Of a stretch of DNA of 64,000 nt, positions 17,892-25,476 are shown in pieces; position 1 is the first letter of the stretch; every line of letters begins with the position of its first letter. A model generated the notes under the pieces. It was not told the DNA's origin. It made no database searches and saw nothing but the letters and a program-made list of their open reading frames with translations. The position numbers and the translations under genes were made by a program. Location: the NCBI GenBank assembly GCA_017621885.1, contig JAGASD010000032.1:1-64000 (forward strand). The letters are read 5' to 3'. Source of the DNA: Clostridia bacterium. Its GTDB lineage: Bacteria; Bacillota; Clostridia; Oscillospirales; Acutalibacteraceae.

Positions 17892-17954
17892 TGAATCTTG
17901 AGCGAATAGATTGATTTTGATTGTTTTTACGAAGTGAAATAAGATTATTTAAGA

Positions 17955-17994
17955 AAAGCAGGTGACTTGGTAAGAATCAAGTCACCTGCTTTTA
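17955..17994. terminator. Bidirectional terminator at the left edge of the phage element
   Basis: The 15-bp perfect stem aaagcaggtgacttg (17955-17969) / caagtcacctgcttt (17978-17992) has T-runs available to both strands. It separates the deacetylase gene from the leftward mini-ImmA gene. Confidence 0.85.
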
Positions 17995-18174
17995 TACTTG
18001 TTCAATCAGTCTTGCAGGAGCACATTTTTGAAAATCGCCTTTTTCAATATGGTTTTTTTCGTGCTCCAAGGATTTTGCTTTGGCTTCCTCTGAAAGACTT
18101 TCATTAATATAAATATTGTAATCGCCGTTTGCATCGGGCAAAGTGAATGCCCTGATTGTGAGCGGCATTTTCAT
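17992..18174 (-). CDS. Mini ImmA/IrrE-like protein with HExxH motif (60 aa)
   Basis: Only 60 residues: a short strand region (LTIRAFTLPDANGDYNIYIN), then a helix with LSEEAKAKSLEHEKNHIEKGDF, containing HEKNH (HExxH). ImmA-type metallopeptidases cleave phage and ICE repressors and normally have about 120-180 residues. This one keeps only the core around the zinc-binding helix. It lies 19 nt downstream of the repressor gene on the same strand, the usual ImmR-ImmA order, so it probably acts on that repressor. Whether so small a version is catalytic cannot be told from sequence. Confidence 0.6.
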   Translation of the reverse strand: MKMPLTIRAFTLPDANGDYNIYINESLSEEAKAKSLEHEKNHIEKGDFQKCAPARLIEQV

Positions 18175-18193
18175 TTCTCTAATAAAAATCAGG

Positions 18194-18529
18194 TTATTTC
18201 TCCTCCTTATCTATCAACGCACGGAACATTACAAGGAATGTGTCAAGCTGATCTTCTGTTGCACGCTTGGACATATCAAAAAGCAGCTTTCGCTTCTCGA
18301 AAAGCTCGTCTCTTTTGTTCTCAACGGGGTCGTAACTGTCATCAAAATAATCTAAAGATACATTGAAATATTGGGCTATTTTGTAAAGATTTTGAGTGGA
18401 TAGATTTTTTGTTCTGCCCTGCTTTAATTCTGACAATGTACTTTTGGGTATTCCTGTTGCTTTACATAAGCCTGCGGGTTTTATGTTTTTTTCAGCACAG
18501 AGTTCTATAATTTTTTCATACATATTCAC
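18194..18529 (-). CDS. XRE-family (HTH_3) phage repressor
   Basis: About 112 aa. An N-terminal helix-turn-helix (IIELCAEKNIKPAGLCKATG-IPKSTLSELKQGRTKNLS, residues 5-45) continues into YKIAQYFNVSLDYF. The C-terminal helix (RKLLFDMSKRATEDQLDTFLVMF) probably dimerises. There is no RecA-sensitive S24 protease domain, so induction must use ImmA or another route. GTG 18529 has GGAGG 8 nt upstream; the internal ATG 18523 is 14 nt away and less likely. Transcribed leftward, divergent from all structural genes, with operators at 18606-18652. Confidence 0.8.
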   Translation of the reverse strand: MNMYEKIIELCAEKNIKPAGLCKATGIPKSTLSELKQGRTKNLSTQNLYKIAQYFNVSLDYFDDSYDPVENKRDELFEKRKLLFDMSKRATEDQLDTFLVMFRALIDKEEK

Positions 18530-18575
18530 AGTTATTACCTCCGTATTTTGTGCAACCATACAAAAAAGTGTCGAA

Positions 18576-18589
18576 CGAACAAATGTTCG
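18576..18589. promoter_or_regulatory. LexA-type SOS box (CGAAC-N4-GTTCG)
   Basis: CGAACAAATGTTCG matches the Firmicutes LexA consensus CGAAC-N4-GTTCG exactly. It overlaps a plausible leftward -35 (TTGTTC, 18578-18583, with TATGGT at 18555-18560) for the repressor gene. It lies 9 nt upstream of the rightward -35. It could also be an operator for the phage repressor itself. Confidence 0.6.
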
Positions 18590-18598
18590 CAAAATGGG

Positions 18599-18652
18599 TT
18601 GAAAAGTACAGAAATCCGTACTATAATGCAATTGTGGTTCGGAAATCCGTAC
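18599..18652 (+). promoter_or_regulatory. Rightward phage promoter with two operator sites
   Basis: TTGAAA (18599-18604), 17-nt spacer, TATAAT (18622-18627). The spacer holds GTACAGAAATCCGTAC (18606-18621). A second copy, GTTCGGAAATCCGTAC, lies at 18637-18652; 14 of 16 bases match and both are partly palindromic. A repressor bound at the first site would cover the promoter spacer. Confidence 0.75.
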
Positions 18653-18725
18653 ATATTGCAAATACAATATAACTTATTTTCGACAAAGTGTCAATACCAA
18701 TAATAGTACAAAAGGAGCGAGAAAT

Positions 18726-18953
18726 ATGTCAAAGTTTATTGAAGGGATGATTGAATGCCCTTTTTATCTCAGAGAGGGCGAGGGTTTTATTGCTTGCGAA
18801 GGAATAATAACCGGAAGCAGCTGTCATCACAGATTTGAAAATGATTTTCAAAAAAGAAATTATGAAATTGATGTTTGCAGCACTAACGGCGGTAAAAAGT
18901 GTCGATATTATCGGACTATGGCGTTGCTTTATGAAAGGGGTCTGAAGGCTTGA
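18726..18953 (+). CDS. Cysteine-rich small phage protein (75 aa)
   Basis: First rightward gene of the phage element, with GGAGCG before ATG. Four cysteines in CPF, ACE, SSCHHRF and KKCRYYR and several histidines suggest a small zinc-binding fold. I do not recognise a named family. It overlaps the next gene by 4 nt. Its position just before the terminase genes suggests an early regulatory or packaging-related role, but this is only inference. Confidence 0.6.
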   Translation: MSKFIEGMIECPFYLREGEGFIACEGIITGSSCHHRFENDFQKRNYEIDVCSTNGGKKCRYYRTMALLYERGLKA

Positions 18954-19216
18954 GCGAGGGAAAAAACAAGGGTAAGCTTAAAAAAATTTCCTCTGCGGTT
19001 AACAATATGAGCGCGCTTATTGATGACATTGTCAAAAAAGCCCGTAAGAATTTCCGTGACTCGGGGAATGCGGAGCTGGATGCAAAATTCCTGAAAGAAA
19101 GTGTAAGCGCCTTGCGTGAATTATATGGCTTGTTGGGTGAGTGTGACCCGTCAACCGAAATTGACGAAAGCATAGTTATACGTCTCGAAAAGCAGGTTGA
19201 GGAGTGGAGTAAATGA
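18950..19216 (+). CDS. Helical small phage protein, candidate small terminase
   Basis: 88 aa, nearly all helical (KKISSAVNNMSALIDDIVKKARKNF ... ESVSALRELYGLLGE), basic at the N-terminus and acidic at the C-terminus. The TTG start at 18950 overlaps the previous stop, and its own end overlaps the start of terL by 4 nt. A small terminase is expected here by gene order. No DNA-binding motif is obvious, so the assignment rests on position and size. Confidence 0.5.
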   Translation: MSEGKNKGKLKKISSAVNNMSALIDDIVKKARKNFRDSGNAELDAKFLKESVSALRELYGLLGECDPSTEIDESIVIRLEKQVEEWSK

Positions 19217-20586
19217 AAGAGCTGTATATTTCACCGCCCAACGAAAAGCAAAAGCTGTTTTTTGAATGTACACAAAGGTTTATCGGATACGGCGGAGCAA
19301 GAGGCGGAGGGAAATCATGGGCGTTAAGAACAAAGTTTGTGTTGCTTGCTTTTGAATACAGCGGTCTTAAACTGCTTCTTTTAAGAAAAACGCTGCCGGA
19401 ATTGCGTGAAAATCATCTGCTGCCGTTGCTTGCACAGCTTAACGGAATAGCGAGATATAAGCGTGATGAAAGAGCTTTTATTTTCCCTAACGGCTCAAGA
19501 ATAAGGCTAGGCTATTGTGATACGGAAAATGATATTTATCAGTATCAGGGGCAGGAATATGATGTGATCGGTGTTGAGGAGTGTACGCATTTTACATTTA
19601 CGCAAATACAGTTTCTTACGACCTGCAACAGAACCACAAGAAGTGATTTTAAGCCGAGAATGTATTTTACCGGAAATCCCGGCGGAGTAGGTCACAATTG
19701 GTTTAAACGGCTTTTTGTAAAGGGGCGCTATGAAACAGGCGAAGACCCTGACGATTATGTTTTTATACCCGCAACCATAGATGATAATACTGTTCTGATG
19801 AAAACTAATCCCGAATATGTGAAGGTTCTGGATGCGCTGCCGGAAAAGCTGCGCCAGGCTCACCGCTTCGGTAACTGGGATATTTTTGACGGCCAGTTTT
19901 TTGAGGAGTTCCGTGATGTCCCCGACAGATATTCGGACGGTGTTTTCACACACGTTATTGAGCCTTTTGAAATACCTGCCGATTGGAAGATTTACCGTTC
20001 TTTTGATTTTGGTTATGCAAAGCCTTTTTCCTGTGCGTGGTGGGCGGTGGATTATGACGGCAGACTTTACAGAATTCTTGAGCTTTACGGCTGTACGAAA
20101 ACACCTAACGAGGGGGTTAAATGGCCGCCGGAAAAAATATTTTCAGAAATTGCAAGAATTGAACGTGAACACAGATGGCTGAAGAATAAAAGAATAACAG
20201 GTGTTGCGGACCCGTCAATATGGGATGCTTCAAGAGGCGAAGCTATTATTGAGGCGGCGGACAGAAACGGAGTTTATTTCACTAAAGGTGATAACAAGCG
20301 GTTACCCGGTTGGATGCAGGTGCATTACAGATTGAATTTTGACGAAAACGGCATTCCTATGATGTATGTTTTTAATAATTGCAAAGGATTTATACGGACT
20401 ATCCCCGAACTGAAATTCAGCAACAATAATCCCGAAGATCTTGATACAACCGGTGAGGACCATATTGCCGACGAGGTCAGGTATATGTGTATGGCAAGAC
20501 CCATTGCACCTACTCACAAAAAGCAAACGGTAAACCACGGTGATGATCCGCTCAATTTATACAAAGGTCATTACAGAGTTATATAA
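19213..20586 (+). CDS. terL: Terminase large subunit
   Basis: 457 aa. The ATPase domain has Walker A GARGGGKS (28-35), an adenine/arginine region LLLRKTLPELRENHL, Walker B YDVIGVEE and coupling motif YFTGNPGG. The C-terminal RNase H-like nuclease has FDFGYAKPFSCAWWAVD (first Asp) and GVADPSIWD (second Asp). It translocates and cuts DNA at the portal during head filling. Full length for the family, with no frameshift. It overlaps the candidate small subunit by 4 nt and is followed by the portal gene after a 62-nt spacer. Confidence 0.93.
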   Translation: MKELYISPPNEKQKLFFECTQRFIGYGGARGGGKSWALRTKFVLLAFEYSGLKLLLLRKTLPELRENHLLPLLAQLNGIARYKRDERAFIFPNGSRIRLGYCDTENDIYQYQGQEYDVIGVEECTHFTFTQIQFLTTCNRTTRSDFKPRMYFTGNPGGVGHNWFKRLFVKGRYETGEDPDDYVFIPATIDDNTVLMKTNPEYVKVLDALPEKLRQAHRFGNWDIFDGQFFEEFRDVPDRYSDGVFTHVIEPFEIPADWKIYRSFDFGYAKPFSCAWWAVDYDGRLYRILELYGCTKTPNEGVKWPPEKIFSEIARIEREHRWLKNKRITGVADPSIWDASRGEAIIEAADRNGVYFTKGDNKRLPGWMQVHYRLNFDENGIPMMYVFNNCKGFIRTIPELKFSNNNPEDLDTTGEDHIADEVRYMCMARPIAPTHKKQTVNHGDDPLNLYKGHYRVI

Positions 20587-20648
20587 GCAGAAGACAGATT
20601 AACACTGCAAGGTAAGGCGTTGTCTGTTATTAGACGGAAGGAGATTTT

Positions 20649-22307
20649 ATGAAAAACGAAGAAAAGAATAAGGGCTTTCTGAAAGTGAAGCCTAAGGAAG
20701 ATACAGGCACAAGGGGGAAAATCGGTAAAGAGGAGGTTGAAAAGGCAGTAAGTATTCTAAAAAAGTACAAAGAGGCAAAAACCTCCCTTGAAAAAAGAAT
20801 TGTTGACAATGAGCAATGGTTTAAACTGCGGCATTGGGAACAATTAACGGGCTCAGAGGATGACAAAAATGCATCCGCCTGGCTTTTTAATTCAATTGCC
20901 AATAAGCACGCGGATGCTATGGATAATTTCCCCGAGGTTACTTGCTTGCCCCGGGAGGCGAGTGATGAAACGGCGGCAAACGTGCTTTCTCAAATTTTGC
21001 CCGTTGTGTTTGAAAGAAACGGGTTCGAAAGAATATACAGTGATGCCTGGTGGTACAAACTGAAAGCAGGCACAGCCGTTTACGGGGCTTTTTGGAATCC
21101 TATGAAGAATAACGGTCTCGGAGATATTGAAATAAAGCAGGTTGATGTGCTGAATCTTTTTTGGGAGCCGGGTATCAAGGATATACAGAAAAGCAAAAAT
21201 TTATTCCACGTCGAGCTTACGGATAACGAAACCTTAATTGCTCTTTATCCGCAGTTGTCGGGTAAGTTAGGCGGGTCATCGGTTGAAATTGCAAAATACG
21301 TTTATGATGATAATGTTGATACCTCTGAAAAGAGTGCGGTTATTGACAGATATTATAAGGTTATTAAGGACGGGGTGGAAACACTTCATTACTGTAAAAT
21401 CTGCAACGGAGAATTGCTTTATGCTTCGGAAAATGATCCTGAATATGCAGAACGAGGCTTTTATGACCACGGTAAATATCCTTTTGTTTTTGATTCTCTT
21501 TTTGTTGAAGAGGGGACACCCTGCGGCTTCGGCTACATAGATATTATGAAGGATGCGCAAAAGCAGATTGATATTCTTGGTAATGCGCTTGTAAGAAATG
21601 CTTCAATGGCGACCAATCCCCGATATTTTATAAATTCATCGGGTGCGGTAAATGAAGAAGAATTTGCCGATTGGAATAATAATTTTGTTCACGTTTCGGG
21701 CAGTAATCTCGGAGAAGACAGTATAAGAGAAATCAGAATGTCAGGTATTCCCGAAATCTATCTCGGTATTCTCAACAGTAAAATTGATGAGCTTAAAGAA
21801 ACAAGCGGTAACCGCGATTTTTCTCAGGGCGGTGTTTCAAGCGGTGTTACTGCGGCTTCCGCCATTGCGGCGCTTCAGGAGGCGGGCAGTAAGCTTACCC
21901 GTGATATGGTGAAAGGCGGTTACAGAGCCTTTTCGGAATTGAATGCTCTTGCAATCGAGCTTATAAGACAGTTTTATGATGAACCGCGTTTTTTCAGAAT
22001 TATTTCGGAAAACGGTGAACAGGAATTTGTATCATACGATAACTCAGCAATAAGGGTGAGAAATCAGGGCGAAGCCTTTGGTGTCAGCCTTGGTGACAGA
22101 AAGCCGATATTTGATATTAAGGTAAATGCGCAGAAGTCAAGTCCCTTTTCAAAGATAAGTCAGAATGAATTAGCATTGCAGTTATATAATTCGGGAATGT
22201 TTAATCCGGAAATGCGTCAGCAGGCATTGTTGGCTATAAGTATGATGGATTTTGAAGGCAAGAGTGCTCTTGCAGCAAAACTCAGTGCCGAGGTGAGTCC
22301 GCTTTGA
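20649..22307 (+). CDS. Portal protein (P22-like type)
   Basis: 552 aa. Typical portal features: an early helical region, LFNSIANKHADAMDNFPEVTCLPRE, DAWWYKLKAGTAVYGAFWNP, DVLNLFWEPGIKDI, PCGFGYIDIMKDAQKQIDILGNAL, and a Ser/Gly-rich segment (SQGGVSSGVTAASAIAALQEAG) before the long C-terminal helices. It forms the ring at the head vertex to which the terminase docks. Position directly after terL agrees. ATG follows GGAAGGAG. It overlaps the Prp-like gene by 4 nt. Confidence 0.85.
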   Translation: MKNEEKNKGFLKVKPKEDTGTRGKIGKEEVEKAVSILKKYKEAKTSLEKRIVDNEQWFKLRHWEQLTGSEDDKNASAWLFNSIANKHADAMDNFPEVTCLPREASDETAANVLSQILPVVFERNGFERIYSDAWWYKLKAGTAVYGAFWNPMKNNGLGDIEIKQVDVLNLFWEPGIKDIQKSKNLFHVELTDNETLIALYPQLSGKLGGSSVEIAKYVYDDNVDTSEKSAVIDRYYKVIKDGVETLHYCKICNGELLYASENDPEYAERGFYDHGKYPFVFDSLFVEEGTPCGFGYIDIMKDAQKQIDILGNALVRNASMATNPRYFINSSGAVNEEEFADWNNNFVHVSGSNLGEDSIREIRMSGIPEIYLGILNSKIDELKETSGNRDFSQGGVSSGVTAASAIAALQEAGSKLTRDMVKGGYRAFSELNALAIELIRQFYDEPRFFRIISENGEQEFVSYDNSAIRVRNQGEAFGVSLGDRKPIFDIKVNAQKSSPFSKISQNELALQLYNSGMFNPEMRQQALLAISMMDFEGKSALAAKLSAEVSPL

Positions 22308-22624
22308 CAAAGGTAATTTACAGGGAGTACTACGACAGAAAGCTTATTATTATCGAAGGACACAGCGGATATGATGTGCCGGGAAACGACATCGTTTGTG
22401 CAGGCGTTTCAGCATTGGCTTGTGCATTGATAAATTGTCTTTATGATGAAAGCTCTGCGGAAAGAATCAGGCTGTTGCGCGATGTTGTGCATTCGGGCTA
22501 CGTATGCTTTGAGGTTGAAAGCTGCGATTTTGCAAAAGAACGAATTAACGGGATTTTTGATGCTTTTGTAACGGGATTTCTTATGCTGTCGGAGCATTAT
22601 CCGCAACACGTTTTATTTGAGTAA
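22304..22624 (+). CDS. Phage-encoded Prp-type cysteine protease
   Basis: 106 aa. Matches the ribosomal-processing cysteine protease (Prp) family: IIEGHSGYD (His20) and GNDIVCAGVSALACAL (Cys32), with the same 12-residue His-Cys spacing as I recall for S. aureus Prp (H22, C34). Prp normally trims the N-terminal extension of ribosomal protein L27 and has been shown to process scaffold and capsid proteins of S. aureus phage 80-alpha. Here the gene lies between portal and scaffold, and both scaffold and capsid carry the L27-like target motif, so it is very probably the prohead protease. TTG start overlaps the portal stop; GAGGTGAG lies upstream. Confidence 0.85.
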   Translation: MTKVIYREYYDRKLIIIEGHSGYDVPGNDIVCAGVSALACALINCLYDESSAERIRLLRDVVHSGYVCFEVESCDFAKERINGIFDAFVTGFLMLSEHYPQHVLFE

Positions 22625-22626
22625 AG

Positions 22627-22653
22627 AGCCGTTTCGGCCAAGACGGTTTTTTA
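22627..22653 (+). terminator. Weak hairpin with T-run after the protease gene
   Basis: gccgt ... acggttttttat: short 5-bp stem and six T. It could partly uncouple scaffold and capsid expression from upstream genes. Confidence 0.4.
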
Positions 22654-22732
22654 TATATATTGAAGCGCTGAGCTTCTGACACTTCGGAAAGACGATGAAA
22701 GGTTGCAACCAAAAAAATTGAAAGGAAAAAAT

Positions 22733-23494
22733 ATGAAAAAGAATTTACGGTACACTCTTGATTTACAGCTTTTTGCAAGTGAGGGTGCTGAAGGTGTGAA
22801 CGGGGAAACGGGCGCCGAAAATGCCGCCGCCGGGCAGAATGGTGCCGTGGAGGTAACTGCTGAAAATGAATTTGCCGAGCTTATCAACGGAAAGTTCAAG
22901 GAACAGTTTACCCAAAAAACACAGGCGATAATTGACAAAAGATTTAAGCAGACCAAAGAGCTTGAGGACTACAAGCAAAGGGTATCACCTGCCGTACAGC
23001 GGTTAATGGAAAAATACGGCTTTTCTCCGGGAGAGGAGGATAAGCTTTCCTCTGCCCTTGAAGCAGAACAAAAAAATGCTGTTCGGGAAGAACAGAAGCG
23101 AACCGGCTTTAACCACAGAAAATTAGCGGAAAAAGTAAGCGGTTGGGTAAAGCAGGGGGAAGAATTAAAAGAAAATTTTCCGGATTTTGATATAAGGAGG
23201 GAGCTGGGTGAAAACAAGGTTTTCGGCAAGCTTCTGATGTGCGGCGTACCGGTTAAAACTGCTTATGAAGCAATTCACAAGGATGAAATTCTTTCGGGTG
23301 CAATGGCTTATACCGCGGGTAAAGTGCGGGAGCAGGTTGTAAAAGGTATTGAAGCAAAGGGCAGACGTCCGGTTGAAAACGGAGTATCGTCCGAAAGTGC
23401 GGTGGTCACTTCTGTTGATGTTAATTCGCTGACCTCACAGGATATTTTAAAAATATTAAAACAAGTTGAGAATGGCGCAAACGTCAGATTTTAG
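22733..23494 (+). CDS. Capsid scaffolding protein with N-terminal Prp motif
   Basis: 253 aa, charged and largely helical, rich in Glu, Lys, Ala and Gln, as expected of a scaffold. The N-terminus reads KKNLRYTLDLQLFASEG; LDLQLFA (residues 9-15) resembles the L27 sequence cut by Prp, predicting cleavage between Phe14 and Ala15. An Ala/Gly-rich flexible stretch follows (about 18-45), then helices to the end. ATG 22733 is chosen because AAAGGAAAAAAT precedes it; an upstream in-frame TTG at 22703 lacks a site. It precedes the capsid gene by 23 nt. Confidence 0.8.
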   Translation: MKKNLRYTLDLQLFASEGAEGVNGETGAENAAAGQNGAVEVTAENEFAELINGKFKEQFTQKTQAIIDKRFKQTKELEDYKQRVSPAVQRLMEKYGFSPGEEDKLSSALEAEQKNAVREEQKRTGFNHRKLAEKVSGWVKQGEELKENFPDFDIRRELGENKVFGKLLMCGVPVKTAYEAIHKDEILSGAMAYTAGKVREQVVKGIEAKGRRPVENGVSSESAVVTSVDVNSLTSQDILKILKQVENGANVRF

Positions 23495-23517
23495 TCGCTA
23501 TCGGAAAGGAATTAATT

Positions 23518-24528
23518 ATGGAAAAATACTTTTTAGACATTCAGTTATTTGCAGCAGGTGAAGAGGTTAACAAAACAACCTCAGAAAATCTCTCAGCAGA
23601 GATGAAAACATTTTATGACAAGACACTCATTACTCTTGCTTCTCCTTATCTTGTTCACGACCAGTTCGGTCAGAAACGTGATATTCCCAAAAACGGCGGT
23701 AAGATTATTGAATTTCGTAAGTTTTCATCTCTTCCCAAAGCACTTACCCCTCTTACTGAGGGTGTAACACCTACGGGCAACAAGCTTAACGTTACAAGTG
23801 TGAGCGCAACCGTCGAGCAGTACGGTGATTACATTGAGCAGACTGATTTGCTTGAACTTACTGCGGTTGATAATACAATCGTTGAAGCAACAAAGCAGTT
23901 GGCTGCACAGGCAGGTCTTACAATGGATACAATTGTAAGAAATGAAATTGTAGGCGGTACAAACGTTCTTTATTGCCCTAAGGTTTCAGGTACCGCTGAA
24001 ACCGCGGTTACTTCAAGAAGTCAGATTGACAAAAGCTCGCTTCTTCGAGTTAAGGATGTTTTCAAGGCGGCGGCTGAACTCAAGGCTATGAACGCTCCCA
24101 AAATTGACGGTTACTATGTGGGTATTATTCATCCTTACGTAGCTTACGACCTTATGCAGGAGGCAGGCAATCAGTGGATGGAGGTACAGAAATACGCTAC
24201 ACCCGAAAATATGCTTAATGGCGAAATCGGTTGCCTTGGCGGTGTTCGTTTTGTTGAAAGCACGGAAGCAAAAATCTGGAACGAGGGTGCAAACGGTGCC
24301 GCAGTTTTTGCAACGCTTATCATCGGCGCGGATGCCTACGGTGTAACAAGTGTTAACGGTGGCGGCGTTGAACATATTGTAAAGCAGAAGGGTTACGGTA
24401 ACGACCCCCTCAATCAGCGTTCGTCCGTGGGCTGGAAGGGTCTTAAAACAGCAAAGAGACTTGTTGAGGAGTATCTTATCAGAATTGAAAGCGGTTCTGC
24501 GTTCAGCGCAACTGCGAAAGCAAACTAA
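23518..24528 (+). CDS. Major capsid protein, N4-gp56 family, with N-terminal Prp motif
   Basis: 336 aa. The body resembles the N4-gp56 HK97-fold capsids: LASPYLVHDQFGQKRDIPKNGGKIIEFRKFSSLP, LTEGVTPTGNKLNVT, YGDYIEQTDLLELTAVD, and DGYYVGIIHPYVAYDL. The N-terminus MEKYFLDIQLFAAGEE has LDIQLFA (residues 6-12), the same target motif as in the scaffold, so a Prp cut after Phe11 would leave a mature protein starting at Ala12. ATG follows GGAAAGGAATTA. A strong hairpin (24537-24558) and the gene-free structured segment follow. Confidence 0.9.
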   Translation: MEKYFLDIQLFAAGEEVNKTTSENLSAEMKTFYDKTLITLASPYLVHDQFGQKRDIPKNGGKIIEFRKFSSLPKALTPLTEGVTPTGNKLNVTSVSATVEQYGDYIEQTDLLELTAVDNTIVEATKQLAAQAGLTMDTIVRNEIVGGTNVLYCPKVSGTAETAVTSRSQIDKSSLLRVKDVFKAAAELKAMNAPKIDGYYVGIIHPYVAYDLMQEAGNQWMEVQKYATPENMLNGEIGCLGGVRFVESTEAKIWNEGANGAAVFATLIIGADAYGVTSVNGGGVEHIVKQKGYGNDPLNQRSSVGWKGLKTAKRLVEEYLIRIESGSAFSATAKAN

Positions 24529-24536
24529 ATATAAAA

Positions 24537-24558
24537 GGGGTGCCGTAAGCGGCACCCC
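24537..24558 (+). terminator. GC-rich hairpin after the capsid gene
   Basis: GGGGTGCCG (24537-24545) / CGGCACCCC (24550-24558) with a TAAG tetraloop. It is followed by gaaag rather than T, so it may stabilise the 3' end of the capsid mRNA rather than terminate. Confidence 0.6.
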
Positions 24559-24560
24559 GA

Positions 24561-24837
24561 AAGTTGGCGACAGCTGAACACTGCACGGTTTTGGAAGACA
24601 AAAATTCACACTAACTGCGTTAAAACTCTTGAAAGGAGAAAGCCTTCCTGCGAGTTTTGCCTTGTTATTGTAAATTTTTTTGTCTTACAAAACTGCTCGC
24701 ACCTTAAATTCAAACGATTTTGGTGGAGCAAGGTGTTTCTTCGTCGCCGACATACCGGCGTATATCAAGACGAAAAACGACTTGATACGCCGAAATTCTT
24801 GAATTTAAGGCGTACAGGGTTCAACTGTCGCCAACTT
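24561..24837 (+). ncRNA. Candidate structured phage RNA (277 nt, nested stems)
   Basis: There is no coding frame with a ribosome site here, but there are at least four nested or adjacent stems. P1: 24561-24579 with 24819-24837 (18 of 19 pairs). P2: 24595-24606 with 24673-24686 (aagacaaaaatt, 2-nt bulge). P3: AAAACTC 24622-24628 with GAGTTTT 24652-24658. P4: CCTTAAATTCAA 24702-24713 with 24799-24810 (12 of 12). P5: 24757-24769 with 24781-24791 (11 pairs, 2-nt bulge). P1 closes the whole domain and ends directly before the ribosome site AAAGGAG of the next gene. The strand is inferred from the surrounding operon. The alternative is a MITE with 19-bp terminal inverted repeats. Confidence 0.65.
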
Positions 24838-24853
24838 AAAAGGAGTGTATATA

Positions 24854-25087
24854 ATGGCAAATAAAAAACAGGATGCAATTATGAAAAATGAAGAATTGGT
24901 AAGCGTTTTTATTCCCAAAACCTCAAGAAATGATACAGAAAGATTTATTGCGGTAAACGGAGAAAGAATTCTTGTGCAGACGGGTAAAACCGTAGAGATT
25001 CCTAAACGCTTTGCAGAGGTTGTTGCAAACAGTGAAAAAATGGCGGCAATTTCCGCAGAATATATTGATGCCAATATTTCTGTTTGA
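24854..25087 (+). CDS. Small phage structural protein (77 aa), unrecognised
   Basis: ATG 24854 follows AAAGGAG after P1 of the structured segment; an earlier in-frame GTG at 24845 is too close to the site. The sequence ELVSVFIPKTSRNDTERFIAVNGERILVQTGKTVEIPKRFAEVV suggests a small beta domain followed by a helix. I recall similar short proteins just after the capsid gene in clostridial phages, but no function. It overlaps no gene; the next one starts 11 nt later. Confidence 0.6.
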   Translation: MANKKQDAIMKNEELVSVFIPKTSRNDTERFIAVNGERILVQTGKTVEIPKRFAEVVANSEKMAAISAEYIDANISV

Positions 25088-25098
25088 GGAGGGATTGT

Positions 25099-25476
25099 AT
25101 GACTCTTGCAAAAGCCATTGAAAAATTCGATTTTCAACGGTCAAACAGTGTCACCCTTGAAAGGAAAATTGAATGGTTATCACAGTTGGATTACAAAATT
25201 TTTTCGGAGATTACGGAGCCTCGTGGCGACAGCGGTTTTGAGGGGTATACGGAATTAACGTCTCTCGACACAGCGTTAAAGGCACCCTCCGAGTATAGTG
25301 AGATTTATACGATTTATATGAATATGAAGCTCGATTATATGAACGGAGAAATTGCAAGATTCAATAATTCGGCAATGATTTTTAACAGAATGTATAAAGA
25401 AATGAGTGATTTTGTTAATCGCAAGCAGTCAGTGATTAAAAAAACTTCAATAAAGGCAGGCGGTTTGTATGTATAA
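25099..25476 (+). CDS. Head-tail connector-like phage protein
   Basis: 125 aa, mostly helical (LAKAIEKFDFQRSNSVTLERKIEWLSQLD, SEIYTIYMNMKLDYMNGEIARFNNSAMIFNRMYKEM). Size, position between capsid and tail genes, and helical character fit a connector or adaptor that binds under the portal (gp6- or gp4-like). GAGGAGG lies 7 nt before ATG 25099, which is why the earlier in-frame start at 25084 is not used. It overlaps the next gene by 8 nt. Confidence 0.6.
   Translation: MTLAKAIEKFDFQRSNSVTLERKIEWLSQLDYKIFSEITEPRGDSGFEGYTELTSLDTALKAPSEYSEIYTIYMNMKLDYMNGEIARFNNSAMIFNRMYKEMSDFVNRKQSVIKKTSIKAGGLYV

Noticed and set aside
17880..17995. Left att site for the phage element
   Set aside because: I searched by eye for a direct repeat shared with 34940-35000 and found none beyond short AT-rich words.
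18530..18667. Upstream extension of the phage repressor frame
   Set aside because: It runs through the SOS box, promoters and operators; GGAGG supports a start at 18529.
24805..25144. Minus-strand frames across the small phage genes after the capsid
   Set aside because: They oppose a coherent rightward operon with good ribosome sites; translations look random.
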